A stretch of 64,000 bases of DNA from Fulvimonas sp. R45 (GCF_030504985.1 NZ_JASERU010000003.1:186001-250000), one strand, 5' to 3'; counted from the stretch's first letter, positions 44,838-55,990 are shown. Notes: generated by a model from the sequence alone, not told the origin. Translations and numbers: made by a program.

Positions 44838-44867
44838 AAAAAACCCGCGGGCGACCCGCGGGTTTTT
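44838..44867. terminator. Bidirectional terminator between the FimX-like gene and rplS
   Basis: An 11-bp stem (AAACCCGCGGG with CCCGCGGGTTT) with a 3-nt loop is flanked by A and T runs, ending the rpsP-rimM-trmD-rplS transcript from the minus strand and probably the plus-strand gene as well. Confidence 0.9.
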
Positions 44868-44907
44868 CGTGTTCGCCGGGCCATCGAGGCCGGGCGGGCC
44901 ACCGGAA

Positions 44908-45303
44908 TTACTCCGCGGCGGCGGCAGCCTTCGCGGCGGCCTTGGCGGCAGCGGCGGCGGCGATATCTTCCTTGATGCGGGCCGCCTTGCCTTCCAGGCC
45001 ACGCAGGTAGTACAGCTTGGCGCCGCGCACCTTGCCCTTGCGCTTCACCTCGACCGAGTCGATCGCCGGGCTGTGCGCCTGGAACACGCGCTCCACGCCG
45101 GTGCCGTGCGAGATCTTGCGCACCGTGAAGGCCGAATGCAGGCCGCGGTTGCGCTTGGCGATGACGATGCCCTCGAAGGCCTGCACGCGCTCGCGGTTGC
45201 CTTCCTTCACCTTGACGTTGACCACGACGGTGTCGCCGGGGCCGAATTCCGGCAGCTGGCGGGTGACCTGCTCGGCTTCGAACTGCTGGATGATCTTGTT
45301 CAT
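44908..45303 (-). CDS. rplS: 50S ribosomal protein L19
   Basis: The protein has 131 residues; E. coli L19 has 115, the excess being an Ala-rich C-terminal tail ([15 protein letters not shown]). Core blocks are [26 protein letters not shown] and [24 protein letters not shown]. It lies at the 30S-50S interface. It is the last gene of the rpsP-rimM-trmD-rplS operon, followed by a strong terminator. Confidence 0.97.
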   Translation of the reverse strand: MNKIIQQFEAEQVTRQLPEFGPGDTVVVNVKVKEGNRERVQAFEGIVIAKRNRGLHSAFTVRKISHGTGVERVFQAHSPAIDSVEVKRKGKVRGAKLYYLRGLEGKAARIKEDIAAAAAAKAAAKAAAAAE

Positions 45304-45371
45304 GGCAACCTCTGTGTTTTGCGGTCACCCAAGACCGCGAATAGCATGTGGCGGCGTCACGGCCACCTGTT

Positions 45372-46133
45372 TCAATGTCCACCCGCCGCGCGGTGTTCGC
45401 GGCGGAATTCGTCCAGCAAGGCACGGGATTCGTCATCCAGCGCGACTTGCGCCAACAGGTCCGGACGGCGCAGCCAGGTTCGACCCAGCGACTGCTTCAG
45501 GCGCCAGCGGCGGATCGCCGCGTGGTCGCCGGAGAGCAGCACCTCCGGCACGTCGCCCAGCGCGTCATGCACGGGCTTCGCATAGTGCGGACAGTCGAGC
45601 AGCCCGTTCGAGAACGAATCCTGCTCGGCCGACGCCGCATCGTTCAATGCGCCGTCCTGCAGGCGTCCCACGGCATCGATCACCACCGCGGCGCCCAGCT
45701 CGCCTCCGGACAGCACATAGTCGCCGATGGAAAGCTCCTCGTCGACCTCGTGCGCCAGCAGGCGCTCGTCCACACCTTCGTAACGCCCGCAGAGCAAGGC
45801 GATGCGCGGCCGTTTCGCCAGCGCCTCTACCCTGCCCTGCGTGAGCCGCGTTCCCTGCGGACTCAGGTAAACCACGTGCGCCGGTTCCGGCGCCGCCCCG
45901 CGCATGGCCTCCAAGGCCGCCCGCAAGGGCTCGATCAACATCACCATCCCGGGCCCGCCGCCGCAGGTGCGGCCGTCCACGGTGCGGTAGTTGTCGGTGG
46001 CGTAGTCGCGCGGGTTCCAGGTCTCCACCTGCAGCAGCTCGCGCTGCTGCGCGCGTCCCACCACGCCGACGGCGGCGCACTGGCGCACGAAGTCGGGAAA
46101 CAGCGTGACGACATCAATGCGCATGGACCTCAA
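45372..46133 (-). CDS. trmD: tRNA (guanine-N1)-methyltransferase
   Basis: The product has 253 residues. The SPOUT knot is marked by [32 protein letters not shown], and the N-terminus reads [13 protein letters not shown] (two residues further upstream are possible). TrmD methylates G37 of tRNAs to prevent frameshifting. It is in the conserved order rpsP-rimM-trmD-rplS. Confidence 0.96.
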   Translation of the reverse strand: MRSMRIDVVTLFPDFVRQCAAVGVVGRAQQRELLQVETWNPRDYATDNYRTVDGRTCGGGPGMVMLIEPLRAALEAMRGAAPEPAHVVYLSPQGTRLTQGRVEALAKRPRIALLCGRYEGVDERLLAHEVDEELSIGDYVLSGGELGAAVVIDAVGRLQDGALNDAASAEQDSFSNGLLDCPHYAKPVHDALGDVPEVLLSGDHAAIRRWRLKQSLGRTWLRRPDLLAQVALDDESRALLDEFRREHRAAGGH

Positions 46134-46143
46134 ACTCCGGTTT

Positions 46144-46659
46144 TCAGAATTCGGGATCCCAGTCCACCACCATGCGCCCGCTGGAAAGATCCACCGAACG
46201 CACGTAAACGCCCTGGACGAAGGGGACCAGCCGCTCGCGCGCGCCGTCCCGCACCACCACCACGTCGTTGGCGCCGGTGGCGAACAGGTGGCTCACCCGT
46301 CCCAGCGCCACGCCCTCCGTGGTGACGACCTCCAGACCCTCGAGGTCGACCCAGTAGTACTCGTCCTTGCCGGCTGGCGGCAACTGCTCGCGGGCGACAT
46401 GGATGTCCTGCCCCACCAGCGCCGCCGCCGCGTCGCGGTCGTCCACGCCGGGCAGGTGGCAGATCAGCCCCTTGCCCTGCGGGCGCCCCTTGACGCCGGC
46501 GATCTCCTTCTCCGCGCCCGGCGCTGCGGCGAGCAGCCAGGGCTGGTAGTCGAAGATGCGCGTGCGGGGCTCGGTCCAGGACTCGATCTTGAGCCAGCCC
46601 TGCACGCCGTACAGCCCGACGATGCGCCCGACCAGGACGCGTCGGCCGGCTGCGTCCAT
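46144..46659 (-). CDS. rimM: 16S rRNA processing protein RimM
   Basis: The protein has 171 residues from the ATG at 46659, 2 bp after rpsP. Blocks are [37 protein letters not shown] (the PRC-barrel region) and [14 protein letters not shown]. RimM binds S19 and assists maturation of the 30S head. Confidence 0.95.
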   Translation of the reverse strand: MDAAGRRVLVGRIVGLYGVQGWLKIESWTEPRTRIFDYQPWLLAAAPGAEKEIAGVKGRPQGKGLICHLPGVDDRDAAAALVGQDIHVAREQLPPAGKDEYYWVDLEGLEVVTTEGVALGRVSHLFATGANDVVVVRDGARERLVPFVQGVYVRSVDLSSGRMVVDWDPEF

Positions 46660-46661
46660 CG

Positions 46662-46919
46662 TTAAGCGGCGGCCTGCTGCTTGGCCGCTTCCTTGAGCAG
46701 GGCGGCGACCTTGTCGGTCAGCTGGGCGCCCTTGCCCACCCACTCCTTGACGCGCTCGACGTTCAGCTCGAGGCGCTTGTCCTTGCCGGACGCCACCGGG
46801 TTGTAATAGCCGACGTTCTCGATGTTGCGGCCGTCGCGCTTGCTGCGCTGATCGGTGACCACGACGTGGTAGAACGGACGGCCCTTGGCGCCACCGCGCG
46901 AAAGACGAATCTTGACCAT
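46662..46919 (-). CDS. rpsP: 30S ribosomal protein S16
   Basis: The product has 85 residues from the ATG at 46919 ([20 protein letters not shown]). It contains [20 protein letters not shown] and ends in the common Ala-rich tail. It is the first gene of its operon, about 180 bp after ffh. Confidence 0.97.
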   Translation of the reverse strand: MVKIRLSRGGAKGRPFYHVVVTDQRSKRDGRNIENVGYYNPVASGKDKRLELNVERVKEWVGKGAQLTDKVAALLKEAAKQQAAA

Positions 46920-47081
46920 GATGAAAGCTCCAGAAGTGCCGGAATCGCCGGCCGCACGCACGAGCCCGTGCGCGGTAAACGCGGCATTTTAGTGGGATGT
47001 GGTTGAAAAAGGAAGAGGTTATGCGGTTCGCGACCTGGCCTGGGTCGAAAAGCCAAGGCCTTGTCTGATGCCCATGGCCCG

Positions 47082-47107
47082 CGCTGACGGGCTACGGCCC
47101 GTCAGCG
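47082..47107. terminator. Hairpin overlapping the ffh stop codon
   Basis: A perfect 10-bp stem (CGCTGACGGG with CCCGTCAGCG) with a 6-nt loop contains the ffh stop codon. There is no T-run. It may slow RNA decay or separate ffh from rpsP. Confidence 0.45.
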
Positions 47108-48481
47108 GGGCGGCGGCAGCCCGCCCATGCCGCCCATGCCCTTCATGGCGCCGCGCATCTGCCGCAGCAGGCCCTTGCTGCCTCCCTTGGAGAGCTTGGA
47201 CATCATCTTCTCCATCTGCATGTACTGCTTCAGCAGGCGGTTGACGTCGGCCGGCTGGGTGCCCGAGCCCTTCGCCACGCGGGCGCGGCGCGAGCCGTTC
47301 AGCAGGTCGGGGTGGCGGCGTTCCTTCCTGGTCATCGACTGGATGATCGCGACCATGCGCTTGATCTCGCCGTCGTTGACCTTGGACTTCACGCTGTCGG
47401 GCAGGCCGGACACGCCCGGCAGCTTGTCCATCAGGCCGGCCAGGCCGCCCATGTTGGTCATCTGCTCCAGCTGGTCGCGCATGTCGTTGAGGTCGAAGCG
47501 CTTGCCCTTCATCACCTTCTGGGCCAGCTTCTGCGCCTTCTCCTGGTCGACCTTGCGCTCGACTTCCTCGACCAGCGACAGCACGTCGCCCATGCCGAGG
47601 ATGCGCTGCGCCACGCGGTCCGGGTGGAACGGCTCCAGCGCGTCGGTCTTCTCGCCGGCGCCGAGGAACTTGATCGGCCGGCCGGTGACGTAGCGCACCG
47701 ACAGCGCCGCGCCGCCGCGGGCGTCGCCGTCGGTCTTGGTCAGCACCACGCCGGTGAGCGGCAGCGCCTCGCTGAACGCCTTGGCGGTGGTGGCGGCGTC
47801 CTGGCCGGTCATCGAGTCGACCACGAACAGCGTCTCGACCGGCGTGATCGCGGCGTGCAGCGCCTTGATCTCGGCCATCATCGCCTCGTCCACGTGCAGG
47901 CGGCCGGCGGTGTCGACCAGCAGCACGTCGACCACCTCGCGCCTGGCAGCAGCGATGGCGTTCTTCGCGATGTCCACCGGGTCCTGTCCCGCCTCCGACG
48001 GGAAGAACTTCACGCCCACCTGCCCGGCCAGCGTGCGCAGTTGCTCGATGGCGGCCGGACGGTAGACGTCGCAGCTCACCACCATCACCTTTTTCTTCTT
48101 GCGCTCGGTGAGGAAGCGCGCCAGCTTGGCCACCGTGGTGGTCTTGCCCGCGCCCTGCAGGCCGGCCATCAGCACCACCGCCGGCGGCTGCTGGGCCAGG
48201 TTCAGCTCGGTGTTGACCGTGCCCATCAGCTTGGTCAGCTCGTCGCTGACCACCTTCACCAGCGCCTGGCCCGGCGAGAGGCTCTTCAGCACCTCCTGGC
48301 CTACCGCGCGCACCTTCACCCGCTCGATCAACGCCTGCACCACCGGCAGCGCCACGTCGGCCTCCAGCAGCGCGATGCGCACCTCGCGCAGCGACTCGCG
48401 GATGTTTTCCTCGGTCAACCGGCCGCGGCCGCGCAGGCGGTTGACGGTGGCGGACAGGCGTTGGCTGAGCGATTCGAACAT
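47102..48481 (-). CDS. ffh: Signal recognition particle protein Ffh
   Basis: The protein has 459 residues from the ATG at 48481. N domain: MFESLSQRLSATVNRLRG. GTPase: GLQGAGKTTTVAKLA (P-loop), DTAGRLHVDE and TKTDGDARGGAALSV. M domain from about 330, Met-rich (KQYMQMEKMMSKLSKGG, MKGMGGMGG). With 4.5S RNA it targets nascent membrane proteins to FtsY. It lies upstream of rpsP as in many gammaproteobacteria. Confidence 0.97.
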   Translation of the reverse strand: MFESLSQRLSATVNRLRGRGRLTEENIRESLREVRIALLEADVALPVVQALIERVKVRAVGQEVLKSLSPGQALVKVVSDELTKLMGTVNTELNLAQQPPAVVLMAGLQGAGKTTTVAKLARFLTERKKKKVMVVSCDVYRPAAIEQLRTLAGQVGVKFFPSEAGQDPVDIAKNAIAAARREVVDVLLVDTAGRLHVDEAMMAEIKALHAAITPVETLFVVDSMTGQDAATTAKAFSEALPLTGVVLTKTDGDARGGAALSVRYVTGRPIKFLGAGEKTDALEPFHPDRVAQRILGMGDVLSLVEEVERKVDQEKAQKLAQKVMKGKRFDLNDMRDQLEQMTNMGGLAGLMDKLPGVSGLPDSVKSKVNDGEIKRMVAIIQSMTRKERRHPDLLNGSRRARVAKGSGTQPADVNRLLKQYMQMEKMMSKLSKGGSKGLLRQMRGAMKGMGGMGGLPPPR

Positions 48482-48596
48482 GGCGGGAACGACGATGCGG
48501 AAAGCTTCCAGTATACGGGACACGGCGGCGGCCCGGTTACGCCGCCGCCGATCGCGGGCCGGCCCCGCCGGGGCGCCGGCCGGTTTCCCGCAACCG

Positions 48597-49922
48597 CTAT
48601 CGCTGCCGGATCCAGGCGGCGATATCGTGGATGACGCGCGGATCGACGTGGCTCGGCTTCGAATAATCGCCACCGGTCTGGTCGGCCGGCATGAACAGGT
48701 GGCCCAGGCCCGGATAAAGGTGGAAGCTCGCATCGGGCTTGCCGGCCATGTCCCGCTTCCATGACGCGAAATCCAGCGTCGGCGAGACCTGGAAATCGGC
48801 ATCGCCCTGCAGGAACAGCATCGGCATGGCCAGCGACCTGGCCACGTCCACCTGGTGGTAGTCGTTCAGGCTCAGCCAATAGCTCTGCGGCTGGTGCATG
48901 AACGTGCCGCGCGGCGGCTGGCCCGGCCTGGCATGCGCCAGGAGCTTCTGCTCGTCGCGGATGGCCTCGATCTCCCGTCGCGCCACCTTTTGCGGCTCCT
49001 GGTCGTGGAATTGCTGGGCCAGCACATCCAGCACCGTACGCGTCGGCGCGGCCATCAGGATCAGGCCCGCCAGCTGCGGGTCACGCTGGCCGATGCGCGG
49101 CGCCATCACCGCGCCCAGGCTGTGACCCAGCACGTAGACCCGGTGGGGATCGACCGCCGCCAGCCCGGCCAGCGCGCGCGCCGCGGTCACGGCGTCGTCG
49201 GTCACCTCGGAATCGACGGTGTAGCCGCTCTTCTCGCTCCAGTCGCTGTAATCGTAGGGGCGCTTGTCGTAGCGCAGCGAGGCGACGCCCGCCCTCGCCA
49301 GGCCTTCGGCGATGTCACGGAACGGCTTGTTCGGGCCCACCGTCTCGTCGAAATCGTGGGCTCCGGACCCCGCCACCATCACCACGGCCGGAAACGGCCC
49401 CTTGCCGGCCGGCAGCGTCAGCACGCCCTTCAGCGGTCCCGACGGCGAGGCCACCGCCATCGGCTGCACGCGCACGCCGTCAGCCTCGACATGCGCCGTC
49501 ACCACCTGCGCCGGCTCGCTGTCCAGCGTCTGCTCGACCGCCGCTGCCGGCACGAACCGGTAGCTCACGATGGCGCCGCGCCCGTCGCAATGCGCCACCA
49601 GAGTCAGCGGGGCCTTCGCAAAGACGATCGGCACGGCGACCGCGGACGCATTCCCCGGCGCCTGCCGTGCCGCCTCATGCTTCTGGTAGGCGCCGGCCGC
49701 TCCCTGTATCTGCGCCCACACCTGCTTGAGCCGGGCGGCGTCGATCTTGTCGGCGAGCCGGGGGCCGAAATGCACGCCGGCCGCGGCGTAATCGCCGCGC
49801 GCCAGCGCCTCCAGCGAGGCCGTGGCGTTCGCCGCGCAGGCGCCGGCGGGCATGGCGGCCGCGTGCGACACGGGAGCGAGACCTGCCGCCAGCGCGGCGA
49901 TGACGAGGACATGCGGCTTCAT
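48597..49922 (-). CDS. Exported alpha/beta hydrolase with an N-terminal DUF3887-like domain
   Basis: The product has 441 residues with a signal peptide (MKPHVLVIAALAAGLAPVSHA). Residues about 25-150 form a small alpha+beta domain like DUF3887. The hydrolase domain (about 170-440) has GSGAHDFDETVGPNKPFRDIAEGLA and the nucleophile elbow GHSLGA, with a likely Asp in LQGDADFQV and the catalytic His in PGLGHLF. It is probably a periplasmic esterase. It lies downstream of an SdpI-like gene, 45 bp apart, and may be part of its transcript. Confidence 0.85.
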   Translation of the reverse strand: MKPHVLVIAALAAGLAPVSHAAAMPAGACAANATASLEALARGDYAAAGVHFGPRLADKIDAARLKQVWAQIQGAAGAYQKHEAARQAPGNASAVAVPIVFAKAPLTLVAHCDGRGAIVSYRFVPAAAVEQTLDSEPAQVVTAHVEADGVRVQPMAVASPSGPLKGVLTLPAGKGPFPAVVMVAGSGAHDFDETVGPNKPFRDIAEGLARAGVASLRYDKRPYDYSDWSEKSGYTVDSEVTDDAVTAARALAGLAAVDPHRVYVLGHSLGAVMAPRIGQRDPQLAGLILMAAPTRTVLDVLAQQFHDQEPQKVARREIEAIRDEQKLLAHARPGQPPRGTFMHQPQSYWLSLNDYHQVDVARSLAMPMLFLQGDADFQVSPTLDFASWKRDMAGKPDASFHLYPGLGHLFMPADQTGGDYSKPSHVDPRVIHDIAAWIRQR

Positions 49923-49967
49923 GAAACATCTCCTTGTGGAATGGTTGCCGTGACGCGGCAAAGGCGA

Positions 49968-50609
49968 TCAGTCGCATCCGTGCGTGCGGTAGATCCAGAA
50001 CGAATAGGCCACCGGCAGCAGCGCGGCGGCGATCAGCGCCGACAGTGCGATCCACCAGGGCGCGCCGGCGAGCGTGGCGACGACCGCCACCAGCCCGCCC
50101 AGCATGAACAGCCAGCCGCCCATGCGATGCGTGCGCTCCCACACTGCGTCGCTCGACAGCGTCCACGGCGTGCGGATGCCGACGAAGAAGTTCTTGCGCA
50201 GCTTGCCCATGTAGTTGCCGAGCACCATGAAAAGCGCCCCGATCGCCAGCATCGCGATCGCCGGCACGGGCAGTGGATAGCCCGCCCCGACCAGCAGCAC
50301 GGACAGGCCGATCACCAGGAACATGCCCTGGATCACCAGCATCAGCAGGCCGTAGACCCGCGCGAACGGCGCGATCTCGAACCGACGCGGCGAAATCGCC
50401 GGCAGCAGCACCGTCAGCACCGCGATGCCGGCGATCAGCAGCGCGGGCATCGCCGCCACCCAGCCGCGCGGGCCGTAGCGGTCGATCCGCCCGTGCGGGT
50501 TCCAATGCACCGGCACCTGCGCCGGCAACCGGGGATACAGCCAGACCGCCACGCCGGCGGCGATGGCCAGGAAGACGGCCGAAACGATCAGCGTGCGTGC
50601 GGGTTTCAT
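49968..50609 (-). CDS. SdpI-family membrane protein (DUF1648)
   Basis: The protein has 213 residues with about six membrane segments. The N-terminus carries the DUF1648 motif LPAQVPVHWNPHGRIDRY. The C-terminal half has NYMGKLRKNFFVGIRTPWTLSSDAVWERTHRMGG, the hallmark of the SdpI/YhfL family. In Bacillus SdpI gives immunity to the SdpC toxin and sequesters SdpR. It overlaps the ArsR-type regulator gene by 4 bp in the same order as sdpRI. No sdpC is seen. Confidence 0.9.
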   Translation of the reverse strand: MKPARTLIVSAVFLAIAAGVAVWLYPRLPAQVPVHWNPHGRIDRYGPRGWVAAMPALLIAGIAVLTVLLPAISPRRFEIAPFARVYGLLMLVIQGMFLVIGLSVLLVGAGYPLPVPAIAMLAIGALFMVLGNYMGKLRKNFFVGIRTPWTLSSDAVWERTHRMGGWLFMLGGLVAVVATLAGAPWWIALSALIAAALLPVAYSFWIYRTHGCD

Positions 50610-50893
50610 TTTTTGCCTCCGACGTTTCCCTTCGACGGGAACAGGTCCATCAGCATCCGCGCCAGGTCCTCGAACACGGTGCTGTTGAGCGAATAGACGA
50701 TGAACTGGCCGCGCCGCTCGGTGCGCACCAGGTCGGCCTGCTTGAGCACCGCGAAGTGGTGCGATAGCGAGGCCGGGGTGATGTCGAACGCCGCGCCGAT
50801 CTCGCCGGCGGTCAGCGCGCCGCCCTGCAGGCGCTTGAGGATCGCGCGCCGGGTGGGATCGGCCATGGCCTTGAACACTTCCTGCTGCTTCAT
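50606..50893 (-). CDS. ArsR-family (SdpR-like) transcriptional repressor
   Basis: The product has 95 residues with a winged helix-turn-helix: MKQQEVFKAMADPTRRAILKRL, GEIGAAFDITPASLSHHFAVL and a wing at RTERRGQFIVYSL. No metal-binding Cys is present. It is coupled (ATGA) to the SdpI-like gene, so it probably represses its own operon and is released by membrane sequestration, as for SdpR. That control is inferred from gene pairing. Confidence 0.9.
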   Translation of the reverse strand: MKQQEVFKAMADPTRRAILKRLQGGALTAGEIGAAFDITPASLSHHFAVLKQADLVRTERRGQFIVYSLNSTVFEDLARMLMDLFPSKGNVGGKK

Positions 50894-51038
50894 GGGGTGC
50901 TATTGATGTCCCGACATGTCTAGATAATTAGATATTTTTCTAAATATTGCAATACCCCCGCCTCCCGGCGTCGGAAATCCGCGGCATCCGGCCGCCCCCA
51001 TTCGCCCGCACGCACGCGCTGTGCCACACTTTCCGGCC

Positions 51039-51836
51039 ATGTCGCTCGCGCTTCCCGCCATCCTTTCCATCGTGCTCTACCTGGCCAGCGCGGCGCTGCT
51101 CGCGGCGCCGCTGACGGGTTGCCCGCGCACACCGCAGCGCCTGGGCCTGGGGGCCGCCACGCTGGCCGTGCTGCTGCATGCCGCCGTGCTGCTGGGCGCA
51201 CACGGCGGCCGGGTGGACCTGCACTTCTTCGCCGCGCTGTCGCTGGTGGCCGGCGTGGTCGCCGCGCTGACCCTGCTGGTGAACCTGACGCGGCCAGTGG
51301 CCGGGCTCGGCGTGATCGTGTTTCCGCTGGCCGCGCTGCTGCTGGCGCTGGACAGCTTCGTGGCGCCACCCACGCGGCCGCTGCCGCTGGACTGGCAGAT
51401 CACCCTGCACGTGGCCATCGCCCTGCTCGCCTACAGCCTGCTGTCGATCGCGGCGGTGCTGGCGATCCTGCTGGCGGTGCAGGAACGCGCCCTGCGCGCG
51501 CACCGTCCCGGGCGGCTGGTGCGCGCGCTGCCGCCGCTGACGCAGACCGAGGCGCTGCTGTTCCGCCTGATCGGCGCCGGTTTCGTGGGGCTCACGCTGA
51601 CCCTGCTCACCGGCGCGCTGTTCGTGCAGAACATCCGCGGCCAGCACCTGGCGCACACCATCGTGCTGAGCGTGGTGGCATGGGTGATCTTCGGCGCCCT
51701 GCTGTGGGGCCGCTGGCGCCACGGCTGGCGCGGCACCCGCGCGGTGAACCTGACCCTGGCCGGCATGGCGGTGCTGGCGCTGGCGTTCTTCGGCTCGAAG
51801 TTCGTGCTGGAGATGGTCCTCAAGCGCACGCCCTGA
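51039..51836 (+). CDS. YpjD/CcsA-like inner-membrane protein (cytochrome c assembly family)
   Basis: The protein has 265 residues; I chose the ATG at 51039 over an in-frame start at 51021. There are about eight hydrophobic segments. The family's conserved region is PLDWQITLHVAIALLAYSLLSIAAVLAILLAVQE, with FRLIGAGFVGLTLTLLTGALF and AHTIVLSVVAWVIFGALL later. Homologues (YpjD, HemX-like) lie next to ffh in many gammaproteobacteria, though here three genes intervene. The molecular role is not settled. Confidence 0.85.
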   Translation: MSLALPAILSIVLYLASAALLAAPLTGCPRTPQRLGLGAATLAVLLHAAVLLGAHGGRVDLHFFAALSLVAGVVAALTLLVNLTRPVAGLGVIVFPLAALLLALDSFVAPPTRPLPLDWQITLHVAIALLAYSLLSIAAVLAILLAVQERALRAHRPGRLVRALPPLTQTEALLFRLIGAGFVGLTLTLLTGALFVQNIRGQHLAHTIVLSVVAWVIFGALLWGRWRHGWRGTRAVNLTLAGMAVLALAFFGSKFVLEMVLKRTP

Positions 51837-51906
51837 GAGCCTGTCCACGATCTCCAGACACCTCGCGTTGGCCTCGCATGCCGGCGCGCGGCGCGGGACG
51901 GGCTGG

Positions 51907-53280
<1,374 letters not shown>

Positions 53281-53300
53281 GGGGGATCCGCTCCTTGTGA

Positions 53301-53358
53301 ATAGTGCGGCCAAGGATGGCCGCTTTTTGATCTTCGCGCTCATGGATGAGCGCAAAAA
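53301..53358 (+). repeat. Two-hairpin repeat element, copy 7 (alr-radA gap)
   Basis: Hairpin 1 is GCGGCCA-AGGA-TGGCCGC then TTTTT; hairpin 2 is GCGCTCA-TGGA-TGAGCGC, both with perfect 7-bp stems. It fills most of the gap between alr and radA and runs opposite to their transcript. Confidence 0.85.
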
Positions 53359-53364
53359 CAATGA

Positions 53365-54453
53365 TCAGCTTTCGTCCTCGACGAACAGCACGCGGCGGGT
53401 CATGCCGCAGGTGAGGTCGTAGCCGATGGTACCGGCGTGGGCGGCGACGGATTCCACCGGCAGGTCGTCGCCCCACAGGACGACGCGGTCGCCCACGCGC
53501 GCGGCGGGCGCCTCGCGCAGGTCGAGCGTGACCAGGTCCATCGAGACCCGGCCGACCAGCGGCACGCACCGGTCGCCTACCCGCACCGGCGTGCCGCTGG
53601 CGGCGCTGCGCGGGTAGCCGTCGCCGTAGCCGACGGCGGCTACGCCCACCGGCATGTCCTCGGGGCAGGTCCAGGTGCCGTTGTAGCCGATGCGTTCGCC
53701 CTGGCGGATGTGGTTGACCGCGATCAGCCGCGTGGACAGCGTCATCGCGGGCCGGAAGCCGAAGTCGGCGCCGCTTTTCCCGTCCACCACGGACAAGCCG
53801 TACAGCAGGCCGCCGGTGCGCACCCAGTCGCCGCGCGCGTCCGGCCAGCCCAGTACGGCGGCGGAATTGGACAGCGAGCGCGGGCCGGCGAAGCCGCGCG
53901 TGGCCGCCGCGAAACGCGCGATCTGCGCCGGCGTGCCTGCGCCGTCGAACACCTCGGATTCGGCGAAGTGGGTGAGCAGGCCGATCTCCGGATCGATGCC
54001 CGGCAGCGCTGCCAGCCGCGCATGCACCTCGGCCACCCGCTCCGGCGCGAAGCCGAGCCGGTGCATGCCGCTGTCGACCTTCAGCCACGTGCGCAGGCGC
54101 CCGCGCGACGGCGCGGCCTCCGCCAGCCAGGCGAGCTGCGCCTCGTGGTGGATCGCCGCATCGAGGCCCAGCCGCTGCATCTCGGGGATGTCGCCGGGCT
54201 GGTCGGGACCGGACAGCACCACGATGCGCTGCCGGTGCCCGGCCGCGCGCAGGCGCAGGCCGTCGCCCAGCGCGGCCACGGCGAAGCATTCGGCGTCGGC
54301 GTCCAGCGCGCGCGCCACCCGCTCCAGCCCGTGGCCGTAGGCGTCGGCCTTGACCACGGCCATCACCTTCGCGGGCGCGGCCATCGTCTTGAGTCGCGCG
54401 AGGTTGTGGCGCAGCGCGCCGAGGTGGATGGTGGCGACGGTGGTGCGGCTCAT
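53365..54453 (-). CDS. alr: Alanine racemase
   Basis: The protein has 362 residues from the ATG at 54453 (MSRTTVATIHLGALRHNLAR). The PLP lysine is in VMAVVKADAYGHGLERVA near residue 35, and the catalytic Tyr lies in the conserved GYNGTW region. VGYGDGYPRS and GRVSMDLVTLD are further signatures. It makes D-alanine for peptidoglycan. It lies between dnaB and radA on the same strand; dnaB-alr linkage is common. Confidence 0.96.
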   Translation of the reverse strand: MSRTTVATIHLGALRHNLARLKTMAAPAKVMAVVKADAYGHGLERVARALDADAECFAVAALGDGLRLRAAGHRQRIVVLSGPDQPGDIPEMQRLGLDAAIHHEAQLAWLAEAAPSRGRLRTWLKVDSGMHRLGFAPERVAEVHARLAALPGIDPEIGLLTHFAESEVFDGAGTPAQIARFAAATRGFAGPRSLSNSAAVLGWPDARGDWVRTGGLLYGLSVVDGKSGADFGFRPAMTLSTRLIAVNHIRQGERIGYNGTWTCPEDMPVGVAAVGYGDGYPRSAASGTPVRVGDRCVPLVGRVSMDLVTLDLREAPAARVGDRVVLWGDDLPVESVAAHAGTIGYDLTCGMTRRVLFVEDES

Positions 54454-54592
54454 GGGGTGGAGCGGGGAACGGGGAACGGGGAGCCGGGAACATGAAGCGC
54501 GCGGCAACCGGGCTGGCCGTGGCCTGGGCAGGCATCGACCGCCATGCCGGGCGACGGGTCGCGGGTCGGCACAACGCAGATGTTCCCTGCTC

Positions 54593-55990
54593 TCACTCGA
54601 ACGCCCCCACGAACGAGTCCGGCGCGTAGTTCTCGAACTTGGTGTAGTGACCGAGGAAGGTGAGCTTGACGGTGTCGGTGGGGCCGTTGCGCTGCTTGCC
54701 GATGATGATCTCGGCCAGGCCCTTGTCGGCCGATTCCTTGTTGTAGTACTCGTCGCGGTAGATGAACATGATCACGTCGGCGTCCTGCTCGATCGCGCCC
54801 GATTCGCGCAGGTCGGACATCATCGGGCGCTTGTCGGCGCGCTGTTCCAGCGAGCGGTTCAACTGCGAGAGGGCGATCACGGGCACGTTCAGTTCCTTGG
54901 CGAGCCCCTTCAGTGAACGCGAGATTTCTGAAATCTCGGTGGCGCGGTTCTCCTTGTTCCCGGGCACCTGCATCAGCTGCAGGTAGTCGATCACGATCAG
55001 GCCCAGCCCGCCGTGCTCGCGGTGCAGGCGGCGCGCGCGCGAGCGCAGCTCCACCGGCGACAGGCCGGGCGTGTCGTCGATGTAGATCTTCGCCTCGGAC
55101 AGCAGTGCGATGGCGTTGGTGACGCGCGGCCAGTCTTCCTCGGCCAGGTCGCCGTTGCGCAGGTGCTGCTGGTGGATGCGGCCCACCGAGGAGATCAGGC
55201 GGAAGGCCAGCTGCGACGCCGACATTTCCATCGAGAAGATCATCACCGGCTTCTTCGCCCGCAGCGCCACCGCCTCGGCGATGTTCACCGAAAATGCGGT
55301 CTTGCCCATCGACGGGCGCGCCGCCACGATGATCAGGTCGGACGGCTGCAGGCCCGAGGTGAGCTCGTCCAGGTCGGTGAACCCGGTGGAGACGCCGGTG
55401 AGCTGGCCGCGGTTCTGGTAGCGCTCGTGCAGCAGGCGGAAGGCGTCCTTCACCGCCTCGCGCATGGAGACCGAATCCTTCTTGCCGCGCGCGCCCGACT
55501 CGGCGATGTGGAACACGCGCTGCTCGGCGCTTTCCAGCACCTCCTGCACGCTCTTGCCCTCGGGGCGGTAGCCGTCCTCGGTGATCGAGGTGCCGGCGTC
55601 GATCAGCTGGCGCAGCACCGACTTCTCGCGCACGATCTCGGCGTAGGCGGCGATGTTCGCCGCGCTGGGCGTGGCGTTGGCCAGTTCCACCAGGTAGCTG
55701 GCGCCGCCCACCATGTCGGCCAGGCCGTTGGCCTCGAACCAGTCGCCCAGGGTCACCGCGTCGCACGGCATGCCCTTGTTCGCCAGTTCGTTGATGGCGC
55801 GCCAGATCAGGCGATGGTCCTTGCGGTAGAAATCGCCCTCGGCGAGCCGGTCGGCCACCTTGTCCAGCGCGTCGGGCGCCAGCATCAGGCCGCCCAGCAC
55901 CGCCTGTTCGGCGTCGATCGAGTGCGGCGGCACGCGCAGCGTCTCGATGGACGGGGCCCGGTCGGAATGGCGCTCGGGGGCGAAGGACAT
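54593..55990 (-). CDS. dnaB: Replicative DNA helicase DnaB
   Basis: The product has 465 residues from the ATG at 55990. The N-terminal collar domain is PPHSIDAEQAVLGGLML. The RecA-like motor has Walker A ARPSMGKTAFSVNIAEAVA and IVIDYLQLM, with LRESGAIEQDADVIMFIYRDEYY and arginine-finger regions following. It unwinds DNA at the replication fork. It follows the rpsF-rpsR-rplI operon after a terminator. Confidence 0.97.
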   Translation of the reverse strand: MSFAPERHSDRAPSIETLRVPPHSIDAEQAVLGGLMLAPDALDKVADRLAEGDFYRKDHRLIWRAINELANKGMPCDAVTLGDWFEANGLADMVGGASYLVELANATPSAANIAAYAEIVREKSVLRQLIDAGTSITEDGYRPEGKSVQEVLESAEQRVFHIAESGARGKKDSVSMREAVKDAFRLLHERYQNRGQLTGVSTGFTDLDELTSGLQPSDLIIVAARPSMGKTAFSVNIAEAVALRAKKPVMIFSMEMSASQLAFRLISSVGRIHQQHLRNGDLAEEDWPRVTNAIALLSEAKIYIDDTPGLSPVELRSRARRLHREHGGLGLIVIDYLQLMQVPGNKENRATEISEISRSLKGLAKELNVPVIALSQLNRSLEQRADKRPMMSDLRESGAIEQDADVIMFIYRDEYYNKESADKGLAEIIIGKQRNGPTDTVKLTFLGHYTKFENYAPDSFVGAFE

